Source of the DNA: Aequitasia blattaphilus | Lineage (GTDB): Bacteria; Bacillota; Clostridia; Lachnospirales; Lachnospiraceae | Length of the DNA: 64,000 nt | NCBI RefSeq assembly: GCF_024721305.1 | Contig: NZ_JAMXOD010000001.1 | Coordinates: forward strand, 223,830 to 287,829 | Direction of reading: 5' to 3' | Shown: in pieces, positions 25,487 to 36,133 of the stretch | How positions within the stretch are numbered: the stretch's first letter is position 1 | Layout: every line of letters begins with the position of its first letter | The notes under the pieces: generated by a model | The model's database searches: none | Told to the model about the DNA's origin: nothing | What the model saw: only the letters and a program-made list of their open reading frames with translations | Program-made: the position numbers and the translations under genes

Positions 25487-26683
25487 ATGAGTGAAAAGAG
25501 ACGAGATAATAAAAATCGAATTTTACGAAATGGAGAAAGCCAAAGGAATGATGGAAGGTATGTATATGTATACGTAGATGGTAATGGAAACCAGAAGTTC
25601 TTGTATAGTTGGAAGCTTGAGCCAAATGATACACTGCCTAGTGGGAAGCGAGATTGTGTGTGCTTAAGAGATAAAATAAAACTTTTAAAAAAGGATCAAG
25701 CAGACGGTATTATTGCAAATGCAGGAAAAATGACTGTTTTGCAGTTGGTCGAGAAATACATAAGTCAAAAAACTGGCGTTAGACATAACACGGAAGCTAA
25801 TTATCGATTTGTCATCAACATTATCAAGAAGGAAGAATTTGGAAGTAGACGAATTGATAGTATCAAGCTTTCAGATGCCAAAGCTTGGCTGATCAAATTG
25901 CAGGCTGACGGAAGAGGATATAGTACAATCCATACGGTAAGAGGTGTGGTCAGACCGGCTTTTCAACTTGCTACAGATGATGATCTTATTCGCAAGAATC
26001 CTTTTGAGTTTCAATTAGCCACGGTTGTGGTAAATGATAGTGTGACAAGGGAAGCGATAACAAGAGATCAAGAACGAAAGCTTCTGAAATTTATAAAAAA
26101 TGATAAGCATTTTTCTAGATATTATGATGGTATATATGTCCTATTTAAGACAGGTGTACGTATTTCTGAATTTTGTGGCTTGATTGCTGAAGATATAGAC
26201 TTTGAAAATCAAAAACTTCGTATTAACCGTCAGTTACAGCGAACGCGGAATATGCAATACATAATTGAATCCCCGAAGACAGCTAACGGTGAAAGATATG
26301 TTCCCATGGATAAAAAATTGATGAAATGCTTTAAGAGAATCTTGAAGAATCGGAAGTCGGTAAAGGTAGAACCGGTGATAGACGGAATTCATGGCTTCCT
26401 GTTTTTGGATAAAAATGGCATGCCGATGGTTGCCTTGCATTGGGAAAAGTATTTCGAACATATATATCATAAATATAATAAGACCTATAAGGAAGAGATG
26501 CCCAAAGTTACACCTCATGTGTGCCGGCACACGTTTTGCTCTAATAAAGCGAAAAGTGGTATGAATCCGAAGACGTTACAGTATATAATGGGACATGGAG
26601 ATATCGGGGTTACCCTTAATACGTATACGCATGTAGACTTTGAAGATGCTAAGAAAGAAATGAAACGGTTGAAAGAGGCTTAA
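25487..26683 (+). CDS. int: Tyrosine integrase, Tn916 family
   Basis: A 398-residue tyrosine recombinase. The N-terminal arm-binding domain opens MSEKRRDNKNRILRNGESQ and contains SWKLEPNDTLPSGKRDC, closely like Tn916 Int. Then follow the SAM-like core-binding domain (~75-160) and the catalytic domain with Arg in KTGVRISEFCG, HVCRHTF, MGHGDIGVT and the nucleophile Tyr in TLNTYTHVDF. It catalyses excision and insertion of the element with little site specificity if it behaves like Tn916. GGGAGCGATAGAA gives the start at 25487; the frame upstream is not needed. Apparently intact. Confidence 0.95.
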   Translation: MSEKRRDNKNRILRNGESQRNDGRYVYVYVDGNGNQKFLYSWKLEPNDTLPSGKRDCVCLRDKIKLLKKDQADGIIANAGKMTVLQLVEKYISQKTGVRHNTEANYRFVINIIKKEEFGSRRIDSIKLSDAKAWLIKLQADGRGYSTIHTVRGVVRPAFQLATDDDLIRKNPFEFQLATVVVNDSVTREAITRDQERKLLKFIKNDKHFSRYYDGIYVLFKTGVRISEFCGLIAEDIDFENQKLRINRQLQRTRNMQYIIESPKTANGERYVPMDKKLMKCFKRILKNRKSVKVEPVIDGIHGFLFLDKNGMPMVALHWEKYFEHIYHKYNKTYKEEMPKVTPHVCRHTFCSNKAKSGMNPKTLQYIMGHGDIGVTLNTYTHVDFEDAKKEMKRLKEA

Positions 26684-26690
26684 AATTGCG

Positions 26691-26780
26691 ATTAGTAAAT
26701 TGACAAAAAGAGGGTTGTTTTACTAATTATTTTACTAATTTTGCAGGCAAAGATATGCCAATTTAAGCAAAGATATGCCA
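26691..26780. repeat. Clustered short repeats at the element's right end
   Basis: Immediately after int, TTTTACTAATT occurs twice (26718-26728, 26730-26740) with an inverted copy ATTAGTAAA at 26691, and GCAAAGATATGCCA occurs twice 20 bases apart (26747, 26767). Spacing and position suit integrase or excisionase arm sites near the transposon terminus. Nothing else is seen up to the next gene at 26869. Confidence 0.6.
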
Positions 26781-26868
26781 CCAAAACCAGAAAAACAAGG
26801 ATAAAGGCAAGCGTCAACAAACCGCGTAAATACGGGGAAAGTCAGTAAAATCAAGGAGAATAGGAAAG

Positions 26869-27315
26869 ATGAAAAAAATATTATTTATCTGCCACGGCAA
26901 CATATGTCGCTCACCAATGGCAGAATTTGTTCTAAAAGACATGGTAAAAAAAGAAGGAAAAGAAGCGGAGTTTTTTATAGCATCAGCAGCAACCAGCCGA
27001 GAGGAAATAGGAAATCCACCTCATCCTGGTACCAGAAGAATCTTAAGCCAGCATGGAATTGATACAAAAGGAAAACAAGCAACGCAGCTAACCAGAGCAG
27101 ACTACGATAAATATGATTTGCTGATAGGAATGGATCATTACAATATTCGAAACATGGAACGTATAACAGGTGGTGACCCTGAGGGAAAAATCCATTTACT
27201 CCTATCCTTTGCCGGAGAAGATAAAGATATTGCAGACCCTTGGTATACGAACAAATTCGATGCCACCTACCGAGATGTCGTAAAGGGATGTAAAAGCTTG
27301 TTGGAAAAAATATAG
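26869..27315 (+). CDS. Low-molecular-weight protein tyrosine phosphatase
   Basis: A 148-residue phosphatase with the P-loop Cys8-HGNIC-Arg14-Ser and the general-acid motif DPWYT (~122-126). These enzymes dephosphorylate tyrosine kinases of capsule synthesis or other proteins, or arsenate in related families; Ser after the Arg and the DPWY motif favour the phosphatase. It is the first chromosomal gene after the element, with AAGGAGAATAGGAA before its ATG, so its original promoter may have been replaced by element sequence. A hairpin follows. Confidence 0.88.
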   Translation: MKKILFICHGNICRSPMAEFVLKDMVKKEGKEAEFFIASAATSREEIGNPPHPGTRRILSQHGIDTKGKQATQLTRADYDKYDLLIGMDHYNIRNMERITGGDPEGKIHLLLSFAGEDKDIADPWYTNKFDATYRDVVKGCKSLLEKI

Positions 27316-27326
27316 AAAAGAATCGT

Positions 27327-27355
27327 ATGAGCAATCTGGAAATCAGGTTGCTCAT
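27327..27355 (+). terminator. Terminator after the phosphatase gene
   Basis: ATGAGCAATCTG pairs with CAGGTTGCTCAT (12 bp, one wobble) around a 5-nt loop, followed by AATTAGTTTT. Confidence 0.65.
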
Positions 27356-27434
27356 AATTAGTTTTAATAAGAAGAAACTCTCAATTTACTACATGATTAA
27401 GTTGAAAAGCGTTGAATTTTCTAATAACTTAAGG

Positions 27435-27463
27435 TGGACTTTTAAATCGAAACATATTATAAT
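27435..27463 (+). promoter_or_regulatory. V-ATPase operon promoter
   Basis: TGGACT at 27435-27440 (4 of 6 to TTGACA) and a perfect TATAAT at 27458-27463 are 17 bases apart, just upstream of the first ATPase gene. Confidence 0.65.
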
Positions 27464-27499
27464 TTTCTTAACATGACGCAAAAGAGAGGTGGTGAGGTT

Positions 27500-27808
27500 A
27501 TGGTGGTGGATACAATTCAAAAAATCAAGGAAACTGAGGAAAAGGCTCAAAAGATTATTGAAGAGGCCGATGTAAAATGCAAAGAAATCCTTGAAAACGC
27601 CACAAATGAAATCGCAAGAATTCAGCAAGATTCAAAGGAAAAAGGAAGTAAAAAAGCGGAATCAGATTTAAAAACCGCGCAGGAAAAGGGAGAGGAAAAA
27701 CGAAAACTTGCCCTTGAAGAAATTAACAAGGAGGTTCTTTCGGTAAAAGAAAGTGCAAAAGCAAAAGAAGAAGAAGCAATTGCATTGATTATGAAAGAGT
27801 TAGCCTAA
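27500..27808 (+). CDS. ntpF: V-type ATPase peripheral-stalk subunit (NtpF/AhaH-like)
   Basis: A 102-residue protein that is almost one continuous coiled coil (VDTIQKIKETEEKAQKIIEE and onward, Lys/Glu/Ala-rich). It is the G/H-type peripheral stalk partner of subunit E, linking the catalytic head to subunit I. Start at 27500 is favoured because GAGGTGG lies 7 bases upstream; a longer frame begins at 27473. First gene of a nine-gene operon in the same order as the Enterococcus hirae ntpFIKECGABD cluster. Confidence 0.75.
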   Translation: MVVDTIQKIKETEEKAQKIIEEADVKCKEILENATNEIARIQQDSKEKGSKKAESDLKTAQEKGEEKRKLALEEINKEVLSVKESAKAKEEEAIALIMKELA

Positions 27809-27837
27809 GTTAAGAAAGAATTAGGAGGAAATTGCCT

Positions 27838-29844
27838 ATGGCTAAATTGCAGATGCAACGAGTGAGTATCTGCGCTTTGAAACGAGATCGAAAAGCTGTA
27901 TTAGAAAAAATGCAAAAACTTGGGGTAATGGAAGTTTCTTCCATTGAAGATGAAGAATTGGAGCGGTTAGATACGCAGACCGCGAGACAAAGCTTCGATA
28001 AGAAAACAAATGGCATTGAATCAGCTTTGACGATTTTGCAGACTTATGCACCAGCGAAAACTTCGATGTTTGATGGTCTAAAGGGGAAAGACCTGATAGA
28101 AAGTGATGAATTTAATCCTGTAATCGAAGACAGAGAAGAATACTTAAGTGCTTCTAAAAAGCTGATTTCACTTGAAAAAGAAATCAGTGAAAAGAAAGCA
28201 AACATAAGTAAGACGGAGAATCAGGTTGAGGCAATCCAGCCTTGGCTGAAATTAGATATACCAATGGATTATAAGGGAACACAGCATACAAGAACTCTTA
28301 TTGGAACTATGGCTCCACTGACAACGCTGGAAATGGTTTATACCTTTATCAAAGAGTATGATGACTCACTTGATGCGGTAGAGGTAGAAATTATTAATCA
28401 AGATAAGGATGCAACCTATCTGTGTGTAGTTTGCTTAAGGGAAGAGGCAGATAAGGTGGAAGAAGCCTTGCGGCTAAATGGATTCGCCAGACCTGCAAAC
28501 CCTATTTCACAGATACCCCTGGCTTATGAGGAGGAATTAAAAGCAGATATTCGTTCATATGAAAAAGAGATTGAAGACAGAATAAGTCAGGTGAAAGAAT
28601 TTGAATCAAAAAGAAAAGGTTTAAAATTCGTATCGGATTATTACCGCATGAGAAAAGAGAAGTACGAAGTACTTGGAACTCTGCCACAGTCAGAGAGAAC
28701 ATTCTTTATCAGCGGATATATACCAAAAAGAGAAGTGCCTAAAATACAGAAGGCAATCGGAGATGTCTATACGTGTATTATAGACATTGATGAACTGGGA
28801 GAAGAAGAGGAAGCGCCAGTCCTGTTAGATAACTCTACATTCCCATCAAGCGTGGAAGGAGTAGTATCTTCTTACGGTTTACCTGGAAAAGATGACGTAG
28901 ACCCATCGATGGTAACATCGATTTTTTATGTGATTTTCTTCGGATTAATGCTTTCAGATGCAGCCTATGGATTGGTTGTATTTCTGGCATGTTTTATCGT
29001 TCTAAAAAAATTCCCCAGAATGGGAATAGAAATGAGAAAGTCTATACGGCTTTTCATGTACTGCGGTGTTTCTACAACTGTGTGGGGTGTACTGTTTGGC
29101 GGATACTTTGGAGATTTAATCTCTGTAGTAAGTAAGGTGTTTTTCAATAAAGAAATCATCATAAAGCCATTATGGTTCGCACCTTTGGACAATCCTATGA
29201 AACTATTGATTTTCTCCATGCTATTTGGAGTAATTCACTTATTCGTTGGTTTAGGGGTGAAAGGATATCTCTGCATCAAGAATAAAGATATAGTAGGCTT
29301 CGTAAGCGATGTTGTCTTTTGGTACATGATGTTAATAGGACTGATCTTAATGCTATTGCCAAGTCAAATATTTGTTTCCATGTCACAGATGAATATTGTT
29401 TTTCCACCAGCGATTAATACGTTGGCGAAAGGGCTCGCAATTGCGGGGGCACTTGGGATTTTTCTCATGTCCGGAAGAAGCAGCAAAAACTTTGGGCTTC
29501 GTTTAGCACTTGGTGCTTATGATTTATACAATATAACAGGATGGGTCAGTGACGTACTTTCTTACTCAAGATTATTGGCACTTGGACTTGCTACAGGAGT
29601 TATTGCATCGGTAATTAATCAGATGGGAACCATGGCAGGAAAAAGTGTGCTAGGTGTCATTATTTTTATATTTGCCTTTGTGGTAGGACACACATTTAAT
29701 CTGGGTATTAACATGTTGGGTGCATACGTGCATACCTGTCGTTTACAATACGTAGAGTTTTTTGGAAAATTTTACGAAGGAGGTGGAAGAGCATTCCGCC
29801 CCTTTACAACAAATACGAATTATGTAGATTTGAAGGAGGATTAA
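27838..29844 (+). CDS. ntpI: V-type ATPase subunit I (membrane a-subunit)
   Basis: A 668-residue protein: a cytoplasmic half with coiled coils (to ~residue 340) and a membrane half with seven or eight hydrophobic segments. The segment SDVLSYSRLLALGLATGVIA carries the essential Arg of the ion half-channel (Arg in YSRLLALG), and GVIIFIFAFVVGHTFNLGIN is the next conserved helix. It forms the stator ion channel against the K ring. AGGAGGAAATTGCCT precedes the ATG at 27838; the upstream TTG at 27832 is less likely. Confidence 0.93.
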   Translation: MAKLQMQRVSICALKRDRKAVLEKMQKLGVMEVSSIEDEELERLDTQTARQSFDKKTNGIESALTILQTYAPAKTSMFDGLKGKDLIESDEFNPVIEDREEYLSASKKLISLEKEISEKKANISKTENQVEAIQPWLKLDIPMDYKGTQHTRTLIGTMAPLTTLEMVYTFIKEYDDSLDAVEVEIINQDKDATYLCVVCLREEADKVEEALRLNGFARPANPISQIPLAYEEELKADIRSYEKEIEDRISQVKEFESKRKGLKFVSDYYRMRKEKYEVLGTLPQSERTFFISGYIPKREVPKIQKAIGDVYTCIIDIDELGEEEEAPVLLDNSTFPSSVEGVVSSYGLPGKDDVDPSMVTSIFYVIFFGLMLSDAAYGLVVFLACFIVLKKFPRMGIEMRKSIRLFMYCGVSTTVWGVLFGGYFGDLISVVSKVFFNKEIIIKPLWFAPLDNPMKLLIFSMLFGVIHLFVGLGVKGYLCIKNKDIVGFVSDVVFWYMMLIGLILMLLPSQIFVSMSQMNIVFPPAINTLAKGLAIAGALGIFLMSGRSSKNFGLRLALGAYDLYNITGWVSDVLSYSRLLALGLATGVIASVINQMGTMAGKSVLGVIIFIFAFVVGHTFNLGINMLGAYVHTCRLQYVEFFGKFYEGGGRAFRPFTTNTNYVDLKED

Positions 29845-30321
<477 letters not shown>

Positions 30322-30335
30322 AAGGAGTGGTGTAA

Positions 30336-30929
30336 GTGACTGGATTAGATAAGGTACAAAACCAAATTCTAGCAGAAGCCAAAGAAGTTGCACAGGGAAA
30401 GCTAAATGAAGCGAATCAGCAAGCCAAAGAGATGATTGAAGAGGCACAAAAAGAAGCTGACAAAACTCTTGAACAAATGAATAGAAAGTCCGATGAAACA
30501 GTGAAAAAGTATGAGGAGAAAATGGAGTCCTCCATTGATATGGAGAGAAGAACAAGACTTCTCAGTGAAAAGCAAGGAATTATCAATGAGATGACCAATC
30601 GTGCCTATGAAAAAATAAAGGCCTTGGATGATGTTTCCTATTTCGCTTTTCTGTTGGAAATCTTCAAAGGTCATGTAAGAGATGGAGAAGGAGTACTCTA
30701 TTTTTCTGCAAAAGACCTGGAGCGTATTCCAAGTGACTTTTTAAGTGAGATTGAAAAAGCATCTAAGGAAAAGGGCGGAAGTGTGACCGTTTCCAAGGAA
30801 GCAAAGAATATCGAAAACGGATTTGTGCTGGCTTACGGCGACATTGAAGAGAACTGTACAATAAAGGCTCTGTTTGATGATAAGAAGGATTTATTAAGAG
30901 ATAAAATACATCAGATACTATTTTCATAG
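30336..30929 (+). CDS. ntpE: V-type ATPase subunit E
   Basis: A 197-residue peripheral stalk protein: a long N-terminal coiled coil (AKEVAQGKLNEANQQAKEM) and a globular C-terminal domain that grips the top of the A3B3 head. It starts with GTG at 30336, supported by GAAGGAGTGGTGTAA just upstream. It pairs with the small coiled-coil subunit at the head of the operon. Confidence 0.88.
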   Translation: MTGLDKVQNQILAEAKEVAQGKLNEANQQAKEMIEEAQKEADKTLEQMNRKSDETVKKYEEKMESSIDMERRTRLLSEKQGIINEMTNRAYEKIKALDDVSYFAFLLEIFKGHVRDGEGVLYFSAKDLERIPSDFLSEIEKASKEKGGSVTVSKEAKNIENGFVLAYGDIEENCTIKALFDDKKDLLRDKIHQILFS

Positions 30930-30944
30930 TAGCAGGAGGAGTAT

Positions 30945-31913
30945 ATGAGTAAACAGTTAGCCTACGCGGTTGCTCGAATTAGAGCGTTAGAAGTTTCTCT
31001 ATTCTCTGACAGCATCATCGATCAGTTGATGGGTGCAAAAGACGAACCTCAGGCACTTTCTTTTTTAGAAGAGAAAGGCTGGGGAGATTCTCAAATTTCT
31101 CGAGATCCCGAAAAAATGCTGGAAAAAGAGGAAGAAAAAATTTGGGAAACAATTAATGAGTTGTCTGTTGATAAAGAAAAATTTTCTGTATTATTTTATC
31201 CCAATCTTTTTCATAACCTAAAGGCTGCAATTAAGGCAATAGGTCAGGGAAAAGAAACATGGCAGTTCTTTTATGATGATGTTGAATTGAATAGAGACGA
31301 GATGATGGAAATCATCAGAAATAAAGATTTCGCAAGCCTTCCAGAGTATATGCAGGAAGCAGCGAAAGAAGCGTATGAGTCCTTTATGCATACCAAAGAC
31401 GGACAATTATGCGATGTAATCATTGATAAAGCAACGTTGGATGCAATCTATAAAGATGGTAAAAACTCAGGAGAAGCTATTATTTCCAATTATGCAGAGA
31501 CGACAGTGGCAGTGGCAGATATTAAGACCGCCCTTCGTTCCAGCCAAACGAAGAAATCCCTTGAGTTTGTAAAAAGAGCCCTTGCAAAGTGCGATACAGT
31601 AGATGTTGAAGCTCTGGCAAAAGCGGCTCAGATTGGTGTGGACAGTATCAAAGACTATTTGAGGACAACGGTTTATGCAGATGGAGTGGAAGCATTAGAA
31701 CATTCCCCTTCTGCTTTTGAACGTTGGTGTGATAATAAAATGATTCAAACAATCCAACCGGAAAAGTACAATCCATTTGGAATCGGTCCAATTTTTGCAT
31801 ATGTGATTGCAAGACAAAATGAGATTAAAACAGTGCGGGTGATTTTATCCGGTAAAAGAAATCAGTTACCAGAAAAGGAAATCCGGGAAAGGGTAAGGCA
31901 GATGTATGTATAA
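30945..31913 (+). CDS. ntpC: V-type ATPase subunit C
   Basis: A 322-residue helical protein of the V-type d/C family, which caps the rotor ring and links it to the central stalk. Recognisable stretches are the N-terminal YAVARIRALEVSL and C-terminal GPIFAYVIARQNEIKTVRVILSG (20-residue core). It overlaps the next gene by 8 bases, indicating translational coupling. Confidence 0.88.
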   Translation: MSKQLAYAVARIRALEVSLFSDSIIDQLMGAKDEPQALSFLEEKGWGDSQISRDPEKMLEKEEEKIWETINELSVDKEKFSVLFYPNLFHNLKAAIKAIGQGKETWQFFYDDVELNRDEMMEIIRNKDFASLPEYMQEAAKEAYESFMHTKDGQLCDVIIDKATLDAIYKDGKNSGEAIISNYAETTVAVADIKTALRSSQTKKSLEFVKRALAKCDTVDVEALAKAAQIGVDSIKDYLRTTVYADGVEALEHSPSAFERWCDNKMIQTIQPEKYNPFGIGPIFAYVIARQNEIKTVRVILSGKRNQLPEKEIRERVRQMYV

Positions 31914-32226
31914 AATAGCGGTAATAGGCGATTATGACAGCATATACGGTTTCGCCACCCTTGGCATTGATACATTTCCAATTCATGATGAGAACGAAGC
32001 AAAGACTAAGCTTAAGGAATTAACAGGTGGATTATATAAGATTATATATATTACAGAATCCTTAGCGTCTAAGCTGACAGAAGAAATTGAAAAATATGAA
32101 GAACAAATCACACCTGCAATTATATTGATACCCGGTATCTCAGATAATACTGGAGAAGGTATCAACAGGGTGAAGCAGTCTGTAGAAAAAGCAGTAGGTT
32201 CTGACATATTATTTGGGAATCAATAA
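31906..32226 (+). CDS. ntpG: V-type ATPase subunit F (NtpG)
   Basis: A 106-residue Rossmann-like protein (KIAVIGDYDSIYGFATLGID, then ILIPGISDNTGEG) that binds the central rotor axle and modulates activity. Its start lies inside the end of ntpC. Length and position match the family. Confidence 0.88.
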   Translation: MYKIAVIGDYDSIYGFATLGIDTFPIHDENEAKTKLKELTGGLYKIIYITESLASKLTEEIEKYEEQITPAIILIPGISDNTGEGINRVKQSVEKAVGSDILFGNQ

Positions 32227-32252
32227 TAAATAAAGGTGGGTGATCGATAAAA

Positions 32253-34019
32253 ATGAGTACAGGTACAATAAAAAAAGTGGCTGGTCCTCTGGTTATTGCA
32301 AAGGGGATGCGCGATGCTAATATGTTCGATATCGTCCGAGTTAGTAATCAGAGATTGATCGGAGAAATTATAGAGATTCATGGAGATGAAGCATCTATTC
32401 AGGTATACGAAGAAACTTCTGGCTTAGGCCCAGGAGAACCAGTAGAGTCCATGGGAGTACCGATGTCCGTAGAACTTGGGCCAGGATTGATTTCCAGTAT
32501 TTATGATGGAATTCAAAGACCTCTGGATGAAATTATGGCAGTCTCTGGAAACTCTCTGAAAAGAGGAGTTGAAGTGGACTCTCTCAAAAGAGATAAGAAA
32601 TGGGACTTTAAAGCAGTTGCAAAAGCAGGGGATGAAGTAGAAACCGGAGACATACTTGGTACGGTTAAAGAAACCATTGTAGTTGAGCAAAAAATTATGG
32701 TTCCATTTGGAGTAAAAGGAACAATAAAAGAAATTAAAGAAGGGGAATTCACGGTAGAAGAGACAATCGCTGTGATTGCCACTGAAGAAGGGGACAAAGA
32801 AGTGACCATGATGCAAAAATGGCCAGTTCGTAAGGGACGTCCTTATTTAAAGAAATTGCCGCCTCAAATGCCTTTGATTACAGGACAAAGGGTAGTTGAT
32901 ACCTTTTTCCCAATCGCAAAGGGTGGTGTGGCAGCAGTACCGGGACCTTTTGGAAGCGGTAAAACCGTTATTCAGCATCAGCTGGCAAAATGGGCAGAGG
33001 CAGATATTGTGGTTTACATTGGATGTGGAGAACGTGGAAACGAGATGACCGACGTTCTAAACGAATTCCCGGAACTAAAAGACCCTAAAACGGGAGAATC
33101 CTTGATGGAGCGTACCGTTTTAATTGCAAATACATCAGATATGCCGGTTGCTGCCAGAGAGGCATCAATTTATACAGGTATTACAATTGCGGAGTATTTC
33201 CGTGATATGGGTTACTCTGTGGCACTTATGGCAGATTCAACCTCCAGGTGGGCAGAGGCTCTTCGAGAAATGTCTGGTCGTTTGGAAGAGATGCCAGGTG
33301 AAGAAGGATATCCGGCGTACCTAGGCAGCCGTTTGGCACAGTTTTATGAAAGAGCGGGTCAGGTTGTTGGCCTTGGAAAAGACGGAAGAATCGGATACTT
33401 ATCCGTTATTGGAGCAGTTTCTCCTCCAGGTGGAGATATTTCAGAACCAGTTTCTCAGGCAACTCTGCGAATCGTTAAGGTGTTCTGGGGATTGGATTCA
33501 GCACTGGCTTATAAGCGACATTTCCCGGCGATTAACTGGTTGACCAGCTACTCACTCTATTTAGATGATATGGCAAAATGGTTTGACACAAATGTGTCTC
33601 CAGCGTGGATGGAATGCAGACAGGATATGATGAACCTTTTACAGGAAGAATCAGAGCTGGAAGAAATTGTTAAGATGGTAGGTATGGATGCTTTGTCACC
33701 AGCAGACCGTTTGAAGATGGAAGCAGCCAGATCCATTCGTGAAGATTTTCTTCATCAAAACTCTTTCCATGAAATTGACACGTATACTTCATTGGAAAAA
33801 CAGCTCTCATTAATGAAGCTGGTTGTGGCTTACTACGTAGAGGCAAAAGAGGCTTTGCAAAAGGGAGCGGCAATTGATGACTTGATTGGCATGGAAGTAA
33901 GAGAACGAATTGGTCGTTTTAAGTATGTAGAAAACGATAAAATTCAGGAAGAATCCGATAAAATCCATCAGGAACTAAAAGATGAGATTAACCATATACT
34001 GGAAAGGGAGGGCTTATAA
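32253..34019 (+). CDS. ntpA: V-type ATPase catalytic subunit A
   Basis: A 588-residue catalytic subunit with Walker [10 protein letters not shown] (~230-238), the A-subunit-specific bulge region (~110-190) and the arginine-finger partner motifs in the C-terminal half; [20 protein letters not shown] is the family signature. It hydrolyses or synthesises ATP at the A/B interface. AAAGGTGGGTGATCG precedes the ATG. Confidence 0.96.
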   Translation: MSTGTIKKVAGPLVIAKGMRDANMFDIVRVSNQRLIGEIIEIHGDEASIQVYEETSGLGPGEPVESMGVPMSVELGPGLISSIYDGIQRPLDEIMAVSGNSLKRGVEVDSLKRDKKWDFKAVAKAGDEVETGDILGTVKETIVVEQKIMVPFGVKGTIKEIKEGEFTVEETIAVIATEEGDKEVTMMQKWPVRKGRPYLKKLPPQMPLITGQRVVDTFFPIAKGGVAAVPGPFGSGKTVIQHQLAKWAEADIVVYIGCGERGNEMTDVLNEFPELKDPKTGESLMERTVLIANTSDMPVAAREASIYTGITIAEYFRDMGYSVALMADSTSRWAEALREMSGRLEEMPGEEGYPAYLGSRLAQFYERAGQVVGLGKDGRIGYLSVIGAVSPPGGDISEPVSQATLRIVKVFWGLDSALAYKRHFPAINWLTSYSLYLDDMAKWFDTNVSPAWMECRQDMMNLLQEESELEEIVKMVGMDALSPADRLKMEAARSIREDFLHQNSFHEIDTYTSLEKQLSLMKLVVAYYVEAKEALQKGAAIDDLIGMEVRERIGRFKYVENDKIQEESDKIHQELKDEINHILEREGL

Positions 34020-34022
34020 ATT

Positions 34023-35393
34023 ATGGCGAAAGAATATAGAACCATACAAGAAGTGGCCGGTCCTCTGATGCTTGTTCGTGGGGTAGAAAATGTAACTTAC
34101 GATGAACTCGGTGAAATCGAGCTGGCAAGCGGTGAAACCAGAAGATGTAAGGTTTTGGAAATCAATGGAAGTGACGCTTTGGTACAGTTGTTTGAAAGCG
34201 CTACAGGAATTAACTTAAGCAATTCTAAAGTACGTTTCTTTGGAAGAAGCATGGAGCTTGGCGTATCGGAGGATATGCTGGGACGTGTATTTGACGGATT
34301 AGGAAGACCAATAGATGGTGGTCCGGAAATCTTACCGGATGCCAGAAAAGATATCAATGGATTGCCTATGAATCCGGCAGCCAGAAACTATCCCCAGGAA
34401 TTTATTCAAACGGGAGTGTCTGCAATTGATGGACTAAACACACTTGTTCGAGGACAAAAATTACCGATTTTCTCTGCATCAGGACTTCCTCATGCAAACC
34501 TTGCAGCTCAGATTGCAAAACAGGCAAAGGTAAGAGGAAAGGATGAGAAATTCGCCGTTGTATTTGCGGCAATGGGTATTACCTTTGAAGAATCCAACTT
34601 CTTCATTGAATCCTTTAAAGAAACAGGAGCGATTGACCGAACTGTTCTCTTTATTAACCTGGCAAATGACCCGGCCATTGAGCGTATATCAACACCTCGT
34701 ATGGCACTGACAGCTGCGGAATATCTTGCTTTTGAAAAGGATATGCATGTGTTGGTTATTATGACAGATATTACCAATTATGCAGATGCTCTTCGAGAAG
34801 TATCAGCAGCTCGTAAAGAAGTACCAGGACGTAGAGGATATCCGGGATATCTCTACACAGACCTTGCAACCTTATATGAGAGAGCGGGACGTCAAAAAGG
34901 AAAAGATGGAAGTATCACATTGATTCCGATTTTATCTATGCCTGAAGATGATAAAACTCATCCAATTCCTGACTTAACAGGATATATTACAGAGGGACAG
35001 ATTATTCTGGGCAGAGATTTATACCGAAAAGGCGTTCAGCCGCCAATCGATGTTTTGCCGTCACTTTCACGTCTTAAGGACAAAGGTATTGGTGAAGGGA
35101 AAACGAGAGCAGATCACAGTAATGTAATGAACCAGCTTTTTGCAGCCTATGCCCGTGGTAAGGACGCAAAAGAACTGATGGTTATTCTTGGTGAGGCAGC
35201 TCTTACTCAAATGGATATTAAGTATGCAAATTTTGCAGATGCGTTTGAAAAAGAATACGTTTCTCAAGGATACAATACAGATCGTTCTATTGAAGAAACT
35301 ATGGATATTGGTTGGAAGCTTCTTCGCATGCTGCCAAGAACAGAGCTTAAACGTATTGATGACAAATACCTAGATGAGTATTATGGAAAGTAG
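34023..35393 (+). CDS. ntpB: V-type ATPase regulatory subunit B
   Basis: A 456-residue non-catalytic nucleotide-binding-fold subunit without a Walker A motif, as is normal. The signature [20 protein letters not shown] is clear. It alternates with A in the hexameric head and supplies the arginine finger. It starts 3 bases after ntpA. Confidence 0.95.
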   Translation: MAKEYRTIQEVAGPLMLVRGVENVTYDELGEIELASGETRRCKVLEINGSDALVQLFESATGINLSNSKVRFFGRSMELGVSEDMLGRVFDGLGRPIDGGPEILPDARKDINGLPMNPAARNYPQEFIQTGVSAIDGLNTLVRGQKLPIFSASGLPHANLAAQIAKQAKVRGKDEKFAVVFAAMGITFEESNFFIESFKETGAIDRTVLFINLANDPAIERISTPRMALTAAEYLAFEKDMHVLVIMTDITNYADALREVSAARKEVPGRRGYPGYLYTDLATLYERAGRQKGKDGSITLIPILSMPEDDKTHPIPDLTGYITEGQIILGRDLYRKGVQPPIDVLPSLSRLKDKGIGEGKTRADHSNVMNQLFAAYARGKDAKELMVILGEAALTQMDIKYANFADAFEKEYVSQGYNTDRSIEETMDIGWKLLRMLPRTELKRIDDKYLDEYYGK

Positions 35394-35402
35394 GTGAATA
35401 AT

Positions 35403-36062
35403 ATGGCATCTACCCAGGTAACACCAACCAGAATGGAGCTTACTCGTCTAAAGAAAAAGCTGGTTACTGCAAGAAAAGGCCATAAGCTGTTAAAGGATAA
35501 AAGAGATGAGCTTATGCGTCAATTTTTGGAGCTGGTTCGTTCCAATATGGATTTAAGACGAGGTGTGGAAGAGGGAATTAAGAGAGCAAACCGCAATTTT
35601 GTAATGGCAAAAGCCAGTATGGATGAAGCGACTCTTAATACGGCATTAATGTCTCCAAAACAAGAGATTCAATTAGAAGTAGAGGAAAAGAATGTTATGA
35701 GTGTAAACATTCCTGTGTTTAATACAAAAACAAGAACACAGGATGAAAATGACATCTACTCCTATGGTTTTGCTTTTACATCCAGCGATCTTGATGGAGC
35801 GGTAAAATCATTGTCTCAAGTATTAAAAGATATGCTGAAATTAGCGGAAGTGGAAAAAGCATGCCAGTTAATGGCTTCGGAAATCGAAAAGACTAGAAGA
35901 AGAGTAAATGCTTTGGAACACGTTATTATTCCTCAAACTCAGGAAAGTATAAAATACATCACGATGAAATTAGATGAGAACGAAAGAAGTTCTCAGGTTC
36001 GACTGATGAAGGTAAAAGATATGATGCTCGAAGACGCGCATAAATACAGCGAAAGAGCATAA
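35403..36062 (+). CDS. ntpD: V-type ATPase subunit D (central axle)
   Basis: A 219-residue antiparallel coiled-coil axle; N-terminal VTPTRMELTRLKKKLVTARKG and C-terminal RRVNALEHVIIPQTQESIKY are standard for the family. AGTAGGTG before the ATG at 35403 fixes the start. It is the last gene of the operon; no ntpH/J follows, although KtrAB-like genes occur 5.5 kb on. Confidence 0.92.
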   Translation: MASTQVTPTRMELTRLKKKLVTARKGHKLLKDKRDELMRQFLELVRSNMDLRRGVEEGIKRANRNFVMAKASMDEATLNTALMSPKQEIQLEVEEKNVMSVNIPVFNTKTRTQDENDIYSYGFAFTSSDLDGAVKSLSQVLKDMLKLAEVEKACQLMASEIEKTRRRVNALEHVIIPQTQESIKYITMKLDENERSSQVRLMKVKDMMLEDAHKYSERA

Positions 36063-36069
36063 AGAAATC

Positions 36070-36111
36070 GAGACCAAATGGAGCTGGAAATTTCGGCTGA
36101 TTTGGTCTCGG
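36070..36111 (+). terminator. Hairpin after the V-ATPase operon
   Basis: CGAGACCAAAT and ATTTGGTCTCG form a perfect 11-bp stem with a 20-nt loop. The T-run is weak, so some read-through into the next gene is possible. Confidence 0.6.
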
Positions 36112-36133
36112 TAATTTAAAGGATACACAAATT

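Larger units (their letters stand above)
1..26780. mobile_element. Integrative and conjugative element, right-hand part (left end outside window)
   Basis: Conjugation genes lie at the left edge (coupling protein, PcfB-like, DUF5688, RadC), and an XRE regulator, excisionase and Tn916-type tyrosine integrase lie at the right, followed at once by conserved housekeeping genes. In Tn916-like elements xis and int sit at one terminus, so the right boundary should fall just after the integrase, probably near the short repeats at 26691-26780. The region between carries cargo and two insertion sequences. The exact end is inferred: such integrases leave only a few bases of coupling sequence and no long att repeat. 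It is also possible that the tra genes and the int module come from two elements that merged. Confidence 0.55.
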
